A DNA stretch of 64,000 bases from UBA1268 sp002694955 (GTDB taxonomy: Bacteria; Planctomycetota; Planctomycetia; Pirellulales; UBA1268): contig JALCBP010000002.1 in NCBI GenBank assembly GCA_028066355.1, forward strand, positions 1 to 64,000, read 5' to 3'. Both the position numbers and the translations under genes were made by a program. Position 1 is the stretch's first letter. Every line of letters starts with the position of its first letter. Below, in pieces: positions 35,258-44,738 of this stretch. Below the pieces are notes generated by a model. The model was not told the DNA's origin, ran no database searches, and saw only the letters and a program-made list of their open reading frames with translations.

Positions 35258-35971
35258 ATGTCTAGAATACACTCAATTTATCGGCTTGGGGCCTCATGCC
35301 TTCTGACTCTTGCTGTGATACTGACTTTGTCAGTATCCACAAACAACACTTTGGCGGCAGAAACATCCCATGACGCTGATGGACACCACGAAAAAGGTGA
35401 CAGCCATGGGGAACACCATTCAGAAATTGGTGCTAACCCGCCTCCCGGCACCTCTCTCGAGGACTTCGAAAGTCCTGCAGAATTGAGGAGAGATCTAGCG
35501 ATCTGGTCATTCGCTGTTTTCTTCATGCTCATGCTCTTGCTTTCTGCAGTTGCCTGGAAGCCAATCATGAAAGGACTCGATGCTCGCGAGCAAGGAATTG
35601 CCGACATGATTGCTGCGACAGAAAATGCACACAAGGATGCAAAGAATCAACTTGCTTCATATGAACGCCGCCTTGCCGAGGCATCAGAAGAAGTCAAAGG
35701 AATGCTTGACGAAGCTCGGCGCGATGCTGAAACAACAAAACAAACAATAGTGGCCGAGGCACGGAAAGCGGCTGACGACGAAAAGCAACGAGCGAAAAAA
35801 GAAATTGAGATGGCTCGTGATGACGCTATTGCACAACTAGCTGAAAAAGCTGGCGACCTAGCCATCGGTGTTGCTGAGAAATTCATTCGAGAAAAAATCA
35901 GTTCAGAGGACAAGACCCGTCTTGTTCGTGAATCTGTCGCAAGCCTTTCAACATCGCCAAGTGCCAACTAA
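35258..35971 (+). CDS. atpF: ATP synthase F0 subunit b
   Basis: A 237-residue subunit b. The ATG at 35258 has AGGAG eight bases upstream; an in-frame start at 35156 has none. The N-terminus carries a signal peptide (ASCLLTLAVILTLSVSTNNT) and a histidine-rich segment (SHDADGHHEKGDSHGEHHSE) that should be outside the membrane. The family membrane helix follows (LRRDLAIWSFAVFFMLMLLL, then AWKPIMKGLDAREQGI) and then the long coiled coil (ATENAHKDAKNQLASYERRL). Subunit b is the peripheral stalk that holds F1 to subunit a. The extra exported N-terminus is a planctomycete trait in my experience. Confidence 0.93.
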   Translation: MSRIHSIYRLGASCLLTLAVILTLSVSTNNTLAAETSHDADGHHEKGDSHGEHHSEIGANPPPGTSLEDFESPAELRRDLAIWSFAVFFMLMLLLSAVAWKPIMKGLDAREQGIADMIAATENAHKDAKNQLASYERRLAEASEEVKGMLDEARRDAETTKQTIVAEARKAADDEKQRAKKEIEMARDDAIAQLAEKAGDLAIGVAEKFIREKISSEDKTRLVRESVASLSTSPSAN

Positions 35972-35996
35972 GGCCAATAAAGACTATTACCATCGC

Positions 35997-36635
35997 ATGA
36001 CTACTGAGGACTCAAATCGCACATCGCCACTTGCTGCCCCACATGACATCGGGGCAGCGAGACTTGCAAAAGTCTATGCTCAGGCGATCGTTGAAGCTGC
36101 TGATCGACACGAATGCCAGGCTGAAGTGGTCGAAGAACTAACGCATGTTGTGGAAGAAGTGCTTCCTCGCGTTGATAGTCTCACGAGCGTTCTCGAATCG
36201 CCTCAAGTAACGACATCTGACAAGACTGCAATCGTCAGCAGAACCTTTTCTGGAAAAATATCGACAACCGCACTTAACGCCCTGCTAGTACTTGCCAGCC
36301 ATGAACGGCTCGGTCTTCTTCCTGAATTGGTGAGCGCTCTACGGAGAGAGTTAGACCAGAGGGCAGGGAAACGAGAAGCTGTTCTTACAACTGCAAACCC
36401 TATTACCCCAGAGGAACAGGCTACGATTCTCAAGTCAGTCGAAGAATCACTTGGGGAATCACTTACCGCTCATTTTTCCGTCAATCCAGATCTGCTCGGC
36501 GGCCTCGTCGTTCGGATCGAAGATACCGTTTACGATCATTCCGTCTCCACGAGCTTAGTGTCGCTCGCGGAGCGTTTGAAGCAGAGGAGTATTCATGAAA
36601 TTCAACACCGACGAGATCGCCTCGGTTCTGCGTGA
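35997..36635 (+). CDS. atpH: ATP synthase F1 subunit delta
   Basis: A 212-residue subunit (OSCP type) linking F1 to the peripheral stalk. It begins MTTEDSNRTSPLAAPHDIGA and has the helical N-terminal bundle RLAKVYAQAIVEAADRHE and the C-terminal beta part SVNPDLLGGLVVRIEDTVYD, with HSVSTSLVSLAERLK. The ATG at 35997 is 25 bases after the atpF stop. Its last 41 bases overlap the start of atpA, which is in another frame; translation of the two is probably coupled. Confidence 0.93.
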   Translation: MTTEDSNRTSPLAAPHDIGAARLAKVYAQAIVEAADRHECQAEVVEELTHVVEEVLPRVDSLTSVLESPQVTTSDKTAIVSRTFSGKISTTALNALLVLASHERLGLLPELVSALRRELDQRAGKREAVLTTANPITPEEQATILKSVEESLGESLTAHFSVNPDLLGGLVVRIEDTVYDHSVSTSLVSLAERLKQRSIHEIQHRRDRLGSA

Positions 36636-38139
36636 GGAAATTGACCGCTACCAAACCGGTATTGATGTCCGAGAAGTTGGGCAAGTACTTGAAGTTGGTG
36701 ATGGCATCGCCCGCGTCTGGGGGTTATCCGGCGTGATGGCTGGTGAAATGGTAGAGTTTCCAGGTGGCGTCACTGGCTTGGCATTTAATCTCGAAGAAAA
36801 TTCTGTTGGTGTCATCATTCTTGGTGATTACCTGAAAGTGAATGAGGGTGATGAAGTACGTAGTACCGGAAAACTTCTGAGTGTACCTGTTGGCGATGCT
36901 GTTACTGGTCGCGTTCTCGACCCTCTCGGCAATCCACTCGACGGAAAAGGGCCAATCGCTACCGATAAGAGAAGGCCGGTTGAAACACTAGCCCCCGGCG
37001 TTGCTGACCGTCAGCCGGTACGAGAGCCACTTCAAACCGGAATTAAAGCAATCGATGCAATGACTCCCATTGGTCGTGGCCAACGAGAGTTGATAATCGG
37101 TGACCGTAAAACAGGAAAAACGGCTATCGGAATTGATGCAATCATCAACCAGAAACACAGCGGCGTAAAATGCTTCTATGTCGCAGTTGGGCAAAAAGAT
37201 TCATCCGTCGCTGTTGCCATCGACGTGCTACGCAAGCACGGTGCCATGGATTACACAACAGTCATCGTCGCAGGCGCATCTGCTGCAGCACCTCTTCAGT
37301 ACATCGCACCTTATTCCGGAACCGCGATGGCCGAAGAATTCATGTACAACGGTCAACATGCGTTAATTGTTTATGATGACCTCTCGAAGCAGGCCACCGC
37401 CTATCGGCAGTTATCTCTTCTCATGCGACGTCCACCAGGTCGTGAGGCCTACCCTGGTGATGTTTTCTATGCTCATAGTCGACTCCTTGAAAGATCAGCG
37501 AAACTTTCTGACGAACACGGTGGAGGCTCACTCACATCGCTACCTATTATCGAAACGCTTGAGGGCGAAGTGTCAGCCTATATCCCTACCAACGTAATCT
37601 CGATTACTGACGGCCAAATCTACCTTCAGCCCGATTTGTTCTTCGCTGGCCAACGCCCAGCAATGAATGTTGGGATCTCAGTATCTCGTGTTGGTGGAGC
37701 TGCTCAAACAAAAGCAATGAAGAAGGTTTCAGGAGGGCTTCGACTGGACCTTGCTTCGTTCCGTGAACTCGAGGCATTTGCGCAACTTGGAACAGACTTA
37801 GATGCTGCGACACAGGCGAGGCTCGATCGTGGCTATTGCATGGTTGAACTGCTCAAGCAAGGTCAGTACCAGCCACTTGATGTTGTCGATCAGGTCCTCA
37901 GCATTTACGCTGGAACACGTGGCCACCTCGACGATGTCAAGCGGGATGAAGTTGCTACCTGGGAAGCTGGGTTCTTGACATTTGTACGAGATCAGACACC
38001 GGAGGTCCGGGCCAGACTAGAAGAGACAAAAGCCCTCGACGACGAAACAGAACGTTTGCTTGAGGCGGCCATTGCGGAATACAAACGTCAGATCCAGGGC
38101 GCAAAAACTCCTGAACCCTCTCTTGCCGGAACGAACTGA
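36595..38139 (+). CDS. atpA: ATP synthase F1 subunit alpha
   Basis: A 514-residue subunit alpha. The P-loop is GDRKTGKT in ELIIGDRKTGKTAIGID; DALGNP-type sequence (DPLGNPLDGKG) and the GQRELI segment precede it, and SVSRVGGAAQTKAMKKVSGG holds the arginine finger. AGAGGAG lies just before the ATG, which is inside the end of atpH. Three alpha subunits alternate with beta in F1 and carry the non-catalytic nucleotide sites. Confidence 0.97.
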   Translation: MKFNTDEIASVLREEIDRYQTGIDVREVGQVLEVGDGIARVWGLSGVMAGEMVEFPGGVTGLAFNLEENSVGVIILGDYLKVNEGDEVRSTGKLLSVPVGDAVTGRVLDPLGNPLDGKGPIATDKRRPVETLAPGVADRQPVREPLQTGIKAIDAMTPIGRGQRELIIGDRKTGKTAIGIDAIINQKHSGVKCFYVAVGQKDSSVAVAIDVLRKHGAMDYTTVIVAGASAAAPLQYIAPYSGTAMAEEFMYNGQHALIVYDDLSKQATAYRQLSLLMRRPPGREAYPGDVFYAHSRLLERSAKLSDEHGGGSLTSLPIIETLEGEVSAYIPTNVISITDGQIYLQPDLFFAGQRPAMNVGISVSRVGGAAQTKAMKKVSGGLRLDLASFRELEAFAQLGTDLDAATQARLDRGYCMVELLKQGQYQPLDVVDQVLSIYAGTRGHLDDVKRDEVATWEAGFLTFVRDQTPEVRARLEETKALDDETERLLEAAIAEYKRQIQGAKTPEPSLAGTN

Positions 38140-38156
38140 GAAAGAGAAAAAACCCT

Positions 38157-39044
38157 ATGGCCAATGCTCGTGCACTCGACCGTCGAAGAAGTTCGGTTCG
38201 TAATATTCGAAAGATAACACGAACAATGGAGCTCATTGCTACGGCACGATTCAAGAAAGCTATGGATCGTTCAGTTGCGGCACGTGACTACACTCTCCAA
38301 CTGGCGAAGATTCTTGAAAACATTGCTGCAGTAGGCGAGGACTTATCGCACCCTTTACTCGAAACCCGACCCACTCAGCGAAGTGCTGTTCTCGTTCTCA
38401 CTGGGAATCGCGGCTTGTGTGGCGGGTACAACTCCAATACTGTAAAGCAGGCAATGGGTCTACTTAGCCAATGGGCAAGTAGTCAAACCGAAACACACGT
38501 TACTGTATCTGGTAAACGAGGCATCAATGCGCTTAAGTTTCGTGGCATCACTATTGATGAAGAACACCACAATTTTGAAGACAAGCCAGCATTCATTGAG
38601 GTCTCACCGATAGGAATCTCATACCTCAATGCCTACACGCGGGGCGATATTGATCGGCTCGATGTTGTCTACACCCGCTTTATGAACATTGCCAAACAGG
38701 AAGCCGTTGTCGAAACCTTACTTCCACTCAAACCGGCTGAAGACAAAAAAATCACATCATCGAATCCAGGCAACCTCGCATCCGAAGAATACGACTTTTA
38801 CCCATCCGCTGAAAGTATTCTCGAGGAGATTCTTCCAGCAAGCTTTCAGGCACGACTATTCAAGTGCTTTCTTGACTCTGCTGTAAGCGAACAGGTTGCA
38901 CGAATGGTTGCGATGAAGGGAGCAACAGAAAATGCCTCTGGAATCATAAGCGATCTCTCGCGGCGATATAACCGAGCCAGACAGACACAGATCACTGGTG
39001 AAATTATGGAAATCCTTGGCGGCGTCGAAGCCCTCAAGCAATAA
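38157..39044 (+). CDS. atpG: ATP synthase F1 subunit gamma
   Basis: A 295-residue subunit gamma, the rotating shaft. The N-terminal helix RRRSSVRNIRKITRTMELIA and the C-terminal helix ASGIISDLSRRYNRARQTQI, with LTGNRGLCGGYNSN in between, are standard. A GAGAAAGAG sequence lies before the ATG. It starts 17 bases after atpA and is separated from atpD by 83 bases. Confidence 0.95.
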   Translation: MANARALDRRRSSVRNIRKITRTMELIATARFKKAMDRSVAARDYTLQLAKILENIAAVGEDLSHPLLETRPTQRSAVLVLTGNRGLCGGYNSNTVKQAMGLLSQWASSQTETHVTVSGKRGINALKFRGITIDEEHHNFEDKPAFIEVSPIGISYLNAYTRGDIDRLDVVYTRFMNIAKQEAVVETLLPLKPAEDKKITSSNPGNLASEEYDFYPSAESILEEILPASFQARLFKCFLDSAVSEQVARMVAMKGATENASGIISDLSRRYNRARQTQITGEIMEILGGVEALKQ

Positions 39045-39127
39045 CTCAAATCACCCAAAGGGCCAATTGTACGGCATTCCACCACTTACAACTCTCAAAG
39101 TACTCTAGAACCGAAAGTTTCTTCCTC

Positions 39128-40582
39128 ATGGCAACAGCAATCGCCTCTGAAAAAAAGAACGGCAAAGTCACACAGGTCATTGGATCAACATTTGATGTTG
39201 AGTTTCCTGAATCCACCCTTCCTGCCATTTATAATGCTGTCAGAATTGATGCCGACCACAAGGGCGTAAAGCTTGAACTAGTAGGTGAAGTACAGCAGCA
39301 TCTAGGGGGAGGCAAAGTCCGCTGTGTGGCACTTGGCTCAACAGATGGACTTATTAGAGGACAAGAAGTTGTTGACACCGGTTCTCCAGTTAGCGTTCCC
39401 GTTGGACCTGCAACTCTCGGCCGTGTCTTTAACATGCTTGGAGAACCGATTGATAATGGCGGTGAAGTGAACGCTGACGAGCGGTGGTCTATACATCGTG
39501 ATGCTCCACCGGTCTCTGAACTCTCCACGAAAACAGAACTTTTCGAAACTGGTATCAAGGTTATTGACCTCCTCACACCGTTCGTACGAGGTGGTAAAGC
39601 TGGTCTATTTGGTGGTGCCGGCCTTGGCAAAACAGTTATCTTGACTGAGCTTATAGCAAGAATCGCCAGTGCTCATGGAGGAAATTCAGTTTTTGCCGGC
39701 GTCGGGGAAAGGACACGAGAAGGTACCGATCTGTGGCTTGAGATGCAGGACGCAAAAATTGGTGACACCGGGCGAAGCGTCATCGAACAAACATGCATGG
39801 TCTTCGGCCAGATGAACGAACCACCTGGCGCAAGGCTTCGAGTCGCACTTTCTGCTCTTACAATGGCCGAGTACTTTCGCGACACAACAGGAACTGACAC
39901 GCTCCTTTTTGTTGACAATATCTTCCGTTTTTCACAGGCTGGTAGTGAAGTGAGTGCACTTCTCGGCCGAATGCCAAGTGCAGTTGGCTATCAGCCAACG
40001 CTTGCTACTGAAATGGGTGCGTTACAAGAACGCATTACGTCGACAGAGAAGGGTGCCATCACGTCTGTCCAAGCGGTCTATGTTCCTGCTGATGACCCTA
40101 CAGACCCCGCACCTGCAACAGCTTTCGGGAACCTTGATGCTTTCATTTACCTTGAACGATCAATTTCTGAGAAAGGTATTTATCCTGCTGTCGACCCACT
40201 CGCTAGCTCCAGTCGAATCCTTGATCCACAATACGTTGGAGAACGGCACTACAACGTTGCACGACGCGTCCAAACCACACTGCAACGTTATCGAGAACTC
40301 CAGGACATTATTGCAATCCTTGGCGTCGATGAACTTTCCGAAGAAGATAAACTTGTCGTCCATCGTGCTCGACGGATGGAACGATTCTTATCTCAACCTT
40401 TCCTTGTCGCTGAAGTATTCACAGGAAAGCCTGGCGAAATCACGAGCCTGGAAGACACAATCCGATCGTTCGAAGAAATCGCTGATGGAAAATGGGACCA
40501 CCTCCCAGAGCAAGCATTTATGTACGTCGGACCAATTGAACAGGCTGAAGAGCAGGCTAAGAAGATGGAACAAAAAGGGTAG
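39128..40582 (+). CDS. atpD: ATP synthase F1 subunit beta
   Basis: A 484-residue catalytic subunit. The P-loop is GGAGLGKT, the catalytic glutamate lies in GVGERTREGTDLWLEM, Walker B is TDTLLFVDNIFRFSQAGSEV, and the DELSEEDKL segment is the DELSEED lever. It carries out ATP synthesis in F1. The length is normal. Some 83 bases separate it from atpG and 29 from atpC. Confidence 0.98.
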   Translation: MATAIASEKKNGKVTQVIGSTFDVEFPESTLPAIYNAVRIDADHKGVKLELVGEVQQHLGGGKVRCVALGSTDGLIRGQEVVDTGSPVSVPVGPATLGRVFNMLGEPIDNGGEVNADERWSIHRDAPPVSELSTKTELFETGIKVIDLLTPFVRGGKAGLFGGAGLGKTVILTELIARIASAHGGNSVFAGVGERTREGTDLWLEMQDAKIGDTGRSVIEQTCMVFGQMNEPPGARLRVALSALTMAEYFRDTTGTDTLLFVDNIFRFSQAGSEVSALLGRMPSAVGYQPTLATEMGALQERITSTEKGAITSVQAVYVPADDPTDPAPATAFGNLDAFIYLERSISEKGIYPAVDPLASSSRILDPQYVGERHYNVARRVQTTLQRYRELQDIIAILGVDELSEEDKLVVHRARRMERFLSQPFLVAEVFTGKPGEITSLEDTIRSFEEIADGKWDHLPEQAFMYVGPIEQAEEQAKKMEQKG

Positions 40583-40611
40583 GCACAAACTAAAATCCTA
40601 CAAGAAGCATC

Positions 40612-41049
40612 ATGGCAACCACCACATCTGAGAAACTCATTCGCTGCGTCATTGTTACCCCGGAACAAACAGTTCTCGACACGAAAGCTGAAGGGGTATC
40701 TCTTCCTCTTGATGATGGAAGCCGTGGCATTGCAGCTGGCCACGCTCCTTTTATAGGACGCCTCGGCGCGGGTGAGGTCCATCTACGCGGCGTCGCAGGA
40801 GGGACGAGTACTGATACAAGCATCTGCACATTTGTTGAAGGTGGATTTGTTGAGGTAGGTAATAACGAGGTAACGGTCATTACCCAAGGCGCAATCGACT
40901 CAACATCAATTAACGCTTCAGAAGTGCAAGCCGAACTTGAACAGCTATATCAGCAAAAAGCTGTTGGCGACGACCAAATAGATGCACTCTTGCAAGCAGA
41001 ATCAACTGCCCGTGCTCGACTCCGAGCATCTCGACGACAAAGAAAATAG
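40612..41049 (+). CDS. atpC: ATP synthase F1 subunit epsilon
   Basis: A 145-residue subunit epsilon, with the N-terminal beta-sandwich (RCVIVTPEQTVLDTKAEGVS, GIAAGHAPFIGRLGAGEVHL) and a two-helix end (ASEVQAELEQLYQQKAVGDD). It binds the shaft and can brake ATP hydrolysis. It is the last gene of the cluster and converges with cysE, whose stop is 62 bases away. Confidence 0.93.
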   Translation: MATTTSEKLIRCVIVTPEQTVLDTKAEGVSLPLDDGSRGIAAGHAPFIGRLGAGEVHLRGVAGGTSTDTSICTFVEGGFVEVGNNEVTVITQGAIDSTSINASEVQAELEQLYQQKAVGDDQIDALLQAESTARARLRASRRQRK

Positions 41050-41110
41050 AAGTTCACTTCTTCTCTTACCAAACTCCTGCTCATGGTAGGCTTCGCACAG
41101 ATTGTGTTCC

Positions 41111-42112
41111 CTAAATTTGGTAATCCGTCTCTGGTGAGGGAGTTTCCCCTCGCATGCGTAGTCTTGGCTTTTCCAGAACAACAGTTGTGTGTGGTTCAAT
41201 AGATCGTGTGATCCATACGTTACTTCCAATCACAGAATCATGTCCAATAACTGTCGCACCACCAAGAACGGTTGCGTTTGCATAGATTACAACCCGATCA
41301 CCTATAGTTGGGTGACGTTTTGCCCCTCGCACCAATTGTCCCTCCGAGTCAGTAGGAAACGATACTGCGCCGAGAGTAACACCTTGATACAACTTGACAT
41401 GACTGCCGATTTCACATGTTTCGCCAACCACCACACCAGTACCGTGATCTATGAAAAAATGATCCCCAATCGTTGCACCAGGATGGAGGTCAATGCCGGT
41501 ACGAGAGTGAGCCCACTCAGCCATCATCCTGGGAATTAGAGGCACAGAAAGTTTCTGCAAGAGATGTGCAAGACGGTGTATGGTCACCGCTTCAAGCCCC
41601 GGATAGCAAAAAATTATTTCCTCGAGATTCCGCACTGCAGGATCACCGTCGTAAGCTGCTTTCACATCCGTGGCAAGAATTCTACGCAGATCTGGAATCT
41701 GCTCCAAAAACTCAACGGCCTTTGCCTGACCCAACGCCTCGAAGTCAGCTTCATCAACACACTCCTGAACAGCCTCTGGCAGTGATGAGGTACGACGTCC
41801 TGCAGCAGCTGCAACTTGCGTTGCTGCGAGACTATGGCGTAAGGCACGACTGATCTGCGTTGTAAGCTTGTCGTGTAATCCATCAATTAGATCACCAACA
41901 TGATAGGTGACGTTACCAAAATGAAGATTCTCCCTACGACGGTACCCAGGGTAGAGAATTTCTTTCAGGTCTTCACATACGGTAATAATCGAATCGTAAT
42001 TTGGCAGGGGGCAATGCCCAAGATAATTTGTTGCCGGCACCTCCTGATAGGTGTCAACTATTCGTTTAGTCAGCTTTGGTAGCTGTTCTTTTAGCCGTAG
42101 ATCGGTTGCCAT
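41111..42112 (-). CDS. cysE: Serine O-acetyltransferase (EpsC/CysE family)
   Basis: A 333-residue enzyme that makes O-acetylserine from serine and acetyl-CoA for cysteine synthesis. The C-terminal left-handed beta-helix of hexapeptide repeats is clear (HPGATIGDHFFIDHGTGVVV, GETCEIGSHVKLYQGVTLGA, KRHPTIGDRVVIYANATVLG), with the catalytic histidine in the DHGTGVV segment. The N-terminal helical half (about 170 residues) is longer than in E. coli CysE, which fits the EpsC subgroup. It is a single gene facing atpC. Confidence 0.92.
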   Translation of the reverse strand: MATDLRLKEQLPKLTKRIVDTYQEVPATNYLGHCPLPNYDSIITVCEDLKEILYPGYRRRENLHFGNVTYHVGDLIDGLHDKLTTQISRALRHSLAATQVAAAAGRRTSSLPEAVQECVDEADFEALGQAKAVEFLEQIPDLRRILATDVKAAYDGDPAVRNLEEIIFCYPGLEAVTIHRLAHLLQKLSVPLIPRMMAEWAHSRTGIDLHPGATIGDHFFIDHGTGVVVGETCEIGSHVKLYQGVTLGAVSFPTDSEGQLVRGAKRHPTIGDRVVIYANATVLGGATVIGHDSVIGSNVWITRSIEPHTTVVLEKPRLRMRGETPSPETDYQI

Positions 42113-42259
42113 GTTCTTAGTCCAGCAGCACAGTTGCTCGTACCTACAGGGAGTACCATTTTCAGATTCGACCCTCTCCTAGGTTAAAGTTGAATTGAAC
42201 TTATAGAATGCATCACAACCGGAAAGCAGGGCAAGGTCTACGGGCAACTCCATCGCCAA

Positions 42260-42982
42260 CTACAGCGATTCACCTGACGCTTCAATGGCGGCCGAAAGAG
42301 TCAGACCTCCATCATAAAGTGCCCGTCCGACAATACATCCCGATGCACCAGTTGCAGCAACTGCCCGCAGATCGTCAGCATCCGCAATACCGCCAGACGC
42401 CACCACCGGGTGGGGGGACGCTTGCACCATTGCCTCAAGAGCAGGAAGGTTTGGGCCTTGAAGCATGCCGTCGCGGGCAATATCTGTATACACAATCGCT
42501 GCAAGCGGAAGTTCAGCTGATTTGGCAGCTACTTCCACAGCTTGCTGAGTACTGGTTTCAATCCATCCTCGCGATGCAAGCTTTCCTTCTCGGGCATCAA
42601 GACCTAGGACAAGCGTATGAGGAAATGCCATCGCAAGTTCAGCAAACAGAGTTGGATGCTCAATCGCAACACTTCCAATAACGAGTCGCGATACACCCGC
42701 TTCAAGGTAGGCTTCTATTATGTTCCGAGAACGTATCCCCCCTCCTACCTGACAAGGCACACCAGCCGCCGCAACCATTTCACCAATCAAATTAGCCTGT
42801 ATGGCAGCTCCATCTTTTGCACCCTCAAGATCAACAATATGCAGGCGGCGACTACCAGAAGATACGAACTGCTTTACTGTCTTGACAGGGTCTTCCCCGA
42901 AAACTGTTTCACGACCATAGTCACCCTGCTGCAGGCGTACGCAACAGCCTCCACGGAGATCGATTGCTGGCCAAAGTTCCAT
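42260..42982 (-). CDS. hisA: ProFAR isomerase, histidine biosynthesis
   Basis: A 240-residue TIM-barrel isomerase that converts ProFAR to PRFAR in histidine synthesis. The catalytic aspartates are D8 in MELWPAIDLRGGCCVRLQQG and the one in VYTDIARDGMLQGPN. VGGGIRS and SGGIADADDL are the phosphate-binding turns. It follows hisH by 22 bases on the same strand, and the two are almost surely co-transcribed. Confidence 0.93.
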   Translation of the reverse strand: MELWPAIDLRGGCCVRLQQGDYGRETVFGEDPVKTVKQFVSSGSRRLHIVDLEGAKDGAAIQANLIGEMVAAAGVPCQVGGGIRSRNIIEAYLEAGVSRLVIGSVAIEHPTLFAELAMAFPHTLVLGLDAREGKLASRGWIETSTQQAVEVAAKSAELPLAAIVYTDIARDGMLQGPNLPALEAMVQASPHPVVASGGIADADDLRAVAATGASGCIVGRALYDGGLTLSAAIEASGESL

Positions 42983-43004
42983 TACGCATTCCTTGTGTAG
43001 CAGA

Positions 43005-43628
43005 CTATTTAACGTCTTCGATAAAATATTTTAGGAGTCGCATTCCAACTGACTGGCTCTTCTCAGGGTGAAATTGTGTTGCCAAAAGACGCCCTTGCGA
43101 CACCCCGGAACAAAATACCCCGCCATAGTCGGTCTCGGCTACGACAATACTTGTGTCTGAAGGCTGCACACAATAAGAATGCACAAAATAAAAGAACTCT
43201 GGCTGTTGTGTATTCCCACCAATCACATGCGATACATCACTTCCGTCTCGCCATCGCACTTGATTCCAACCCATGTGCGGGACCTTCAAGCCATCCGAAC
43301 AATGTAACCGGGCTACATCACCAGCAAACACTCCTAACCCATCGTGCCGACCACCTTCCCAGCCCGTTTCAAAAAGAAGTTGCAGCCCCATACAAATCCC
43401 GAGGAAAGGGCGGTCAGCCACAATATGCGACCGAATAGGATCAACAAGACCACGCTCACGAAGTGCGGCCATTGCATCCGAAAAAGCCCCTACACCAGGA
43501 AGAACTAGCCTGTCGGCCTCAGCAACACAGTTTGGGTCTGATGTGATTTCTGCAGTAACGCCATGCCTTTCAAAGGCTTTCTGGACGCTTCGCAGATTGC
43601 CACTTCCGTAATCAATAATCCTGATCAT
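43005..43628 (-). CDS. hisH: Imidazole glycerol phosphate synthase, glutamine amidotransferase subunit
   Basis: A 207-residue class I amidotransferase. The nucleophile is C79 in FLGICMGLQLLFETGWEGG and the histidine-glutamate pair lies in ATQFHPEKSQSVGMRLL. It delivers ammonia from glutamine to HisF, which is not in this window. It precedes hisA by 22 bases. It starts MIRIIDYGSGNLRSVQKAFE, the usual family start. Confidence 0.95.
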   Translation of the reverse strand: MIRIIDYGSGNLRSVQKAFERHGVTAEITSDPNCVAEADRLVLPGVGAFSDAMAALRERGLVDPIRSHIVADRPFLGICMGLQLLFETGWEGGRHDGLGVFAGDVARLHCSDGLKVPHMGWNQVRWRDGSDVSHVIGGNTQQPEFFYFVHSYCVQPSDTSIVVAETDYGGVFCSGVSQGRLLATQFHPEKSQSVGMRLLKYFIEDVK

Positions 43629-43755
43629 AACTGGAGTCTAAGCCGAGGCACGATAAGAAAAAGGGGGGGAGGCTTTTTCCGCAAAGGTCCGGCGTTGCCC
43701 AAAGGAATTAGAGTAAAATCAGAACTCATGGAAGTCTTATCATTTCATCTTAAAC

Positions 43756-44613
43756 TCACCGAGAACTCGAAGCCGCTGCCTGCTCTGGGTAAATGACACA
43801 CTCAATTCGCCGATTTCGCTGCCTGCCAGCGGTCGTTGCATTCGACACGACCGGATGATTTGCTCCATGGGCAACAAGGAACATTTGCCTATCGCTTAAG
43901 GGCGTTCGAGTGGTAAGAAAATCAAAAACAGTCGAAGCCTGAGCTGTTGTTAATTGGTGCGCAGACTGCCACGAGGATCCTGTCAGCGAATCAGTATCAA
44001 GATGCCCCTCGATTCCAAGATAATGACGAGGAAATACTCTCTCTAACTCTTTTGCTAACTGAGTTAGTAACGATGCACCCGCAGGCAACAGGTTTGGTGT
44101 TCCTGATTCAAATAATCGCTCAGATGGTACTTCGATACGAATAACACCCCCATCTAACCGAACTTGAAGATCCTCTAAGGACAACTGCCCCATTGCAGAT
44201 TGCATAGCTGCAATGGCACCTGCGGCCGAAGGCGTGACCAATGGACTTGTAATGTCACCTGCAGATCCTGGACGACCAACAACGCGGCTTGCAGCGAGCT
44301 GAGTTGTAGTACTAGCTAACTGCTGCCGAATCGCCGACAGTTCTTCTTGCATGATCTGGTTTTCGGTTTGGCTGCGAGTCAAGGCAGCTTCTAATTGGGC
44401 GTTATCCAAGGAACTGTAAGAAGGTGTCTGCGGTAAACTCGGCAATGGCTGGGGAAGAGTATGTGCCGGCGCAGCAACACCAGGAGGAGGCTCAAGGCTT
44501 ATCGTAGCCGGAGTTTGCTCACGGCGCATGACATTGGAACAGCCTAACGAAACGGCTGATGCTGAAAGCACGCAAGCGACTAGCACACGGTTTCTGTACA
44601 TACTCAAACACAA
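43756..44613 (-). CDS. OmpA/MotB-domain outer-membrane lipoprotein
   Basis: A 285-residue protein, start at 44613 or at the ATG at 44601. It has a signal peptide ending in the lipobox VSLGC (RVLVACVLSASAVSLGCSN), a proline-rich linker (PPPGVAAPAHTLPQPLPSLP), a coiled coil (NAQLEAALTRSQTENQIMQE) and a C-terminal OmpA-like domain (AGASLLTQLAKELERVFPRH, IEGHLDTDSLTG, TTAGRQRNRRIECVIYP). The domain normally binds peptidoglycan and ties the outer envelope to the cell wall. Upstream and downstream gaps of about 125 bases separate it from the neighbours, so it may be monocistronic. Confidence 0.85.
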   Translation of the reverse strand: MCLSMYRNRVLVACVLSASAVSLGCSNVMRREQTPATISLEPPPGVAAPAHTLPQPLPSLPQTPSYSSLDNAQLEAALTRSQTENQIMQEELSAIRQQLASTTTQLAASRVVGRPGSAGDITSPLVTPSAAGAIAAMQSAMGQLSLEDLQVRLDGGVIRIEVPSERLFESGTPNLLPAGASLLTQLAKELERVFPRHYLGIEGHLDTDSLTGSSWQSAHQLTTAQASTVFDFLTTRTPLSDRQMFLVAHGANHPVVSNATTAGRQRNRRIECVIYPEQAAASSSR

Positions 44614-44738
44614 TTTCGAAAAGAGACATGAACGTCTGGAGAATAGAGAAGACTCTTACCCCAAGCAAGGCCTTCGGCCTGTTGATTTCCACTGAATTTC
44701 CCATATTTCCATGCTTAATTCAGGCAGTTTGATCAAAT

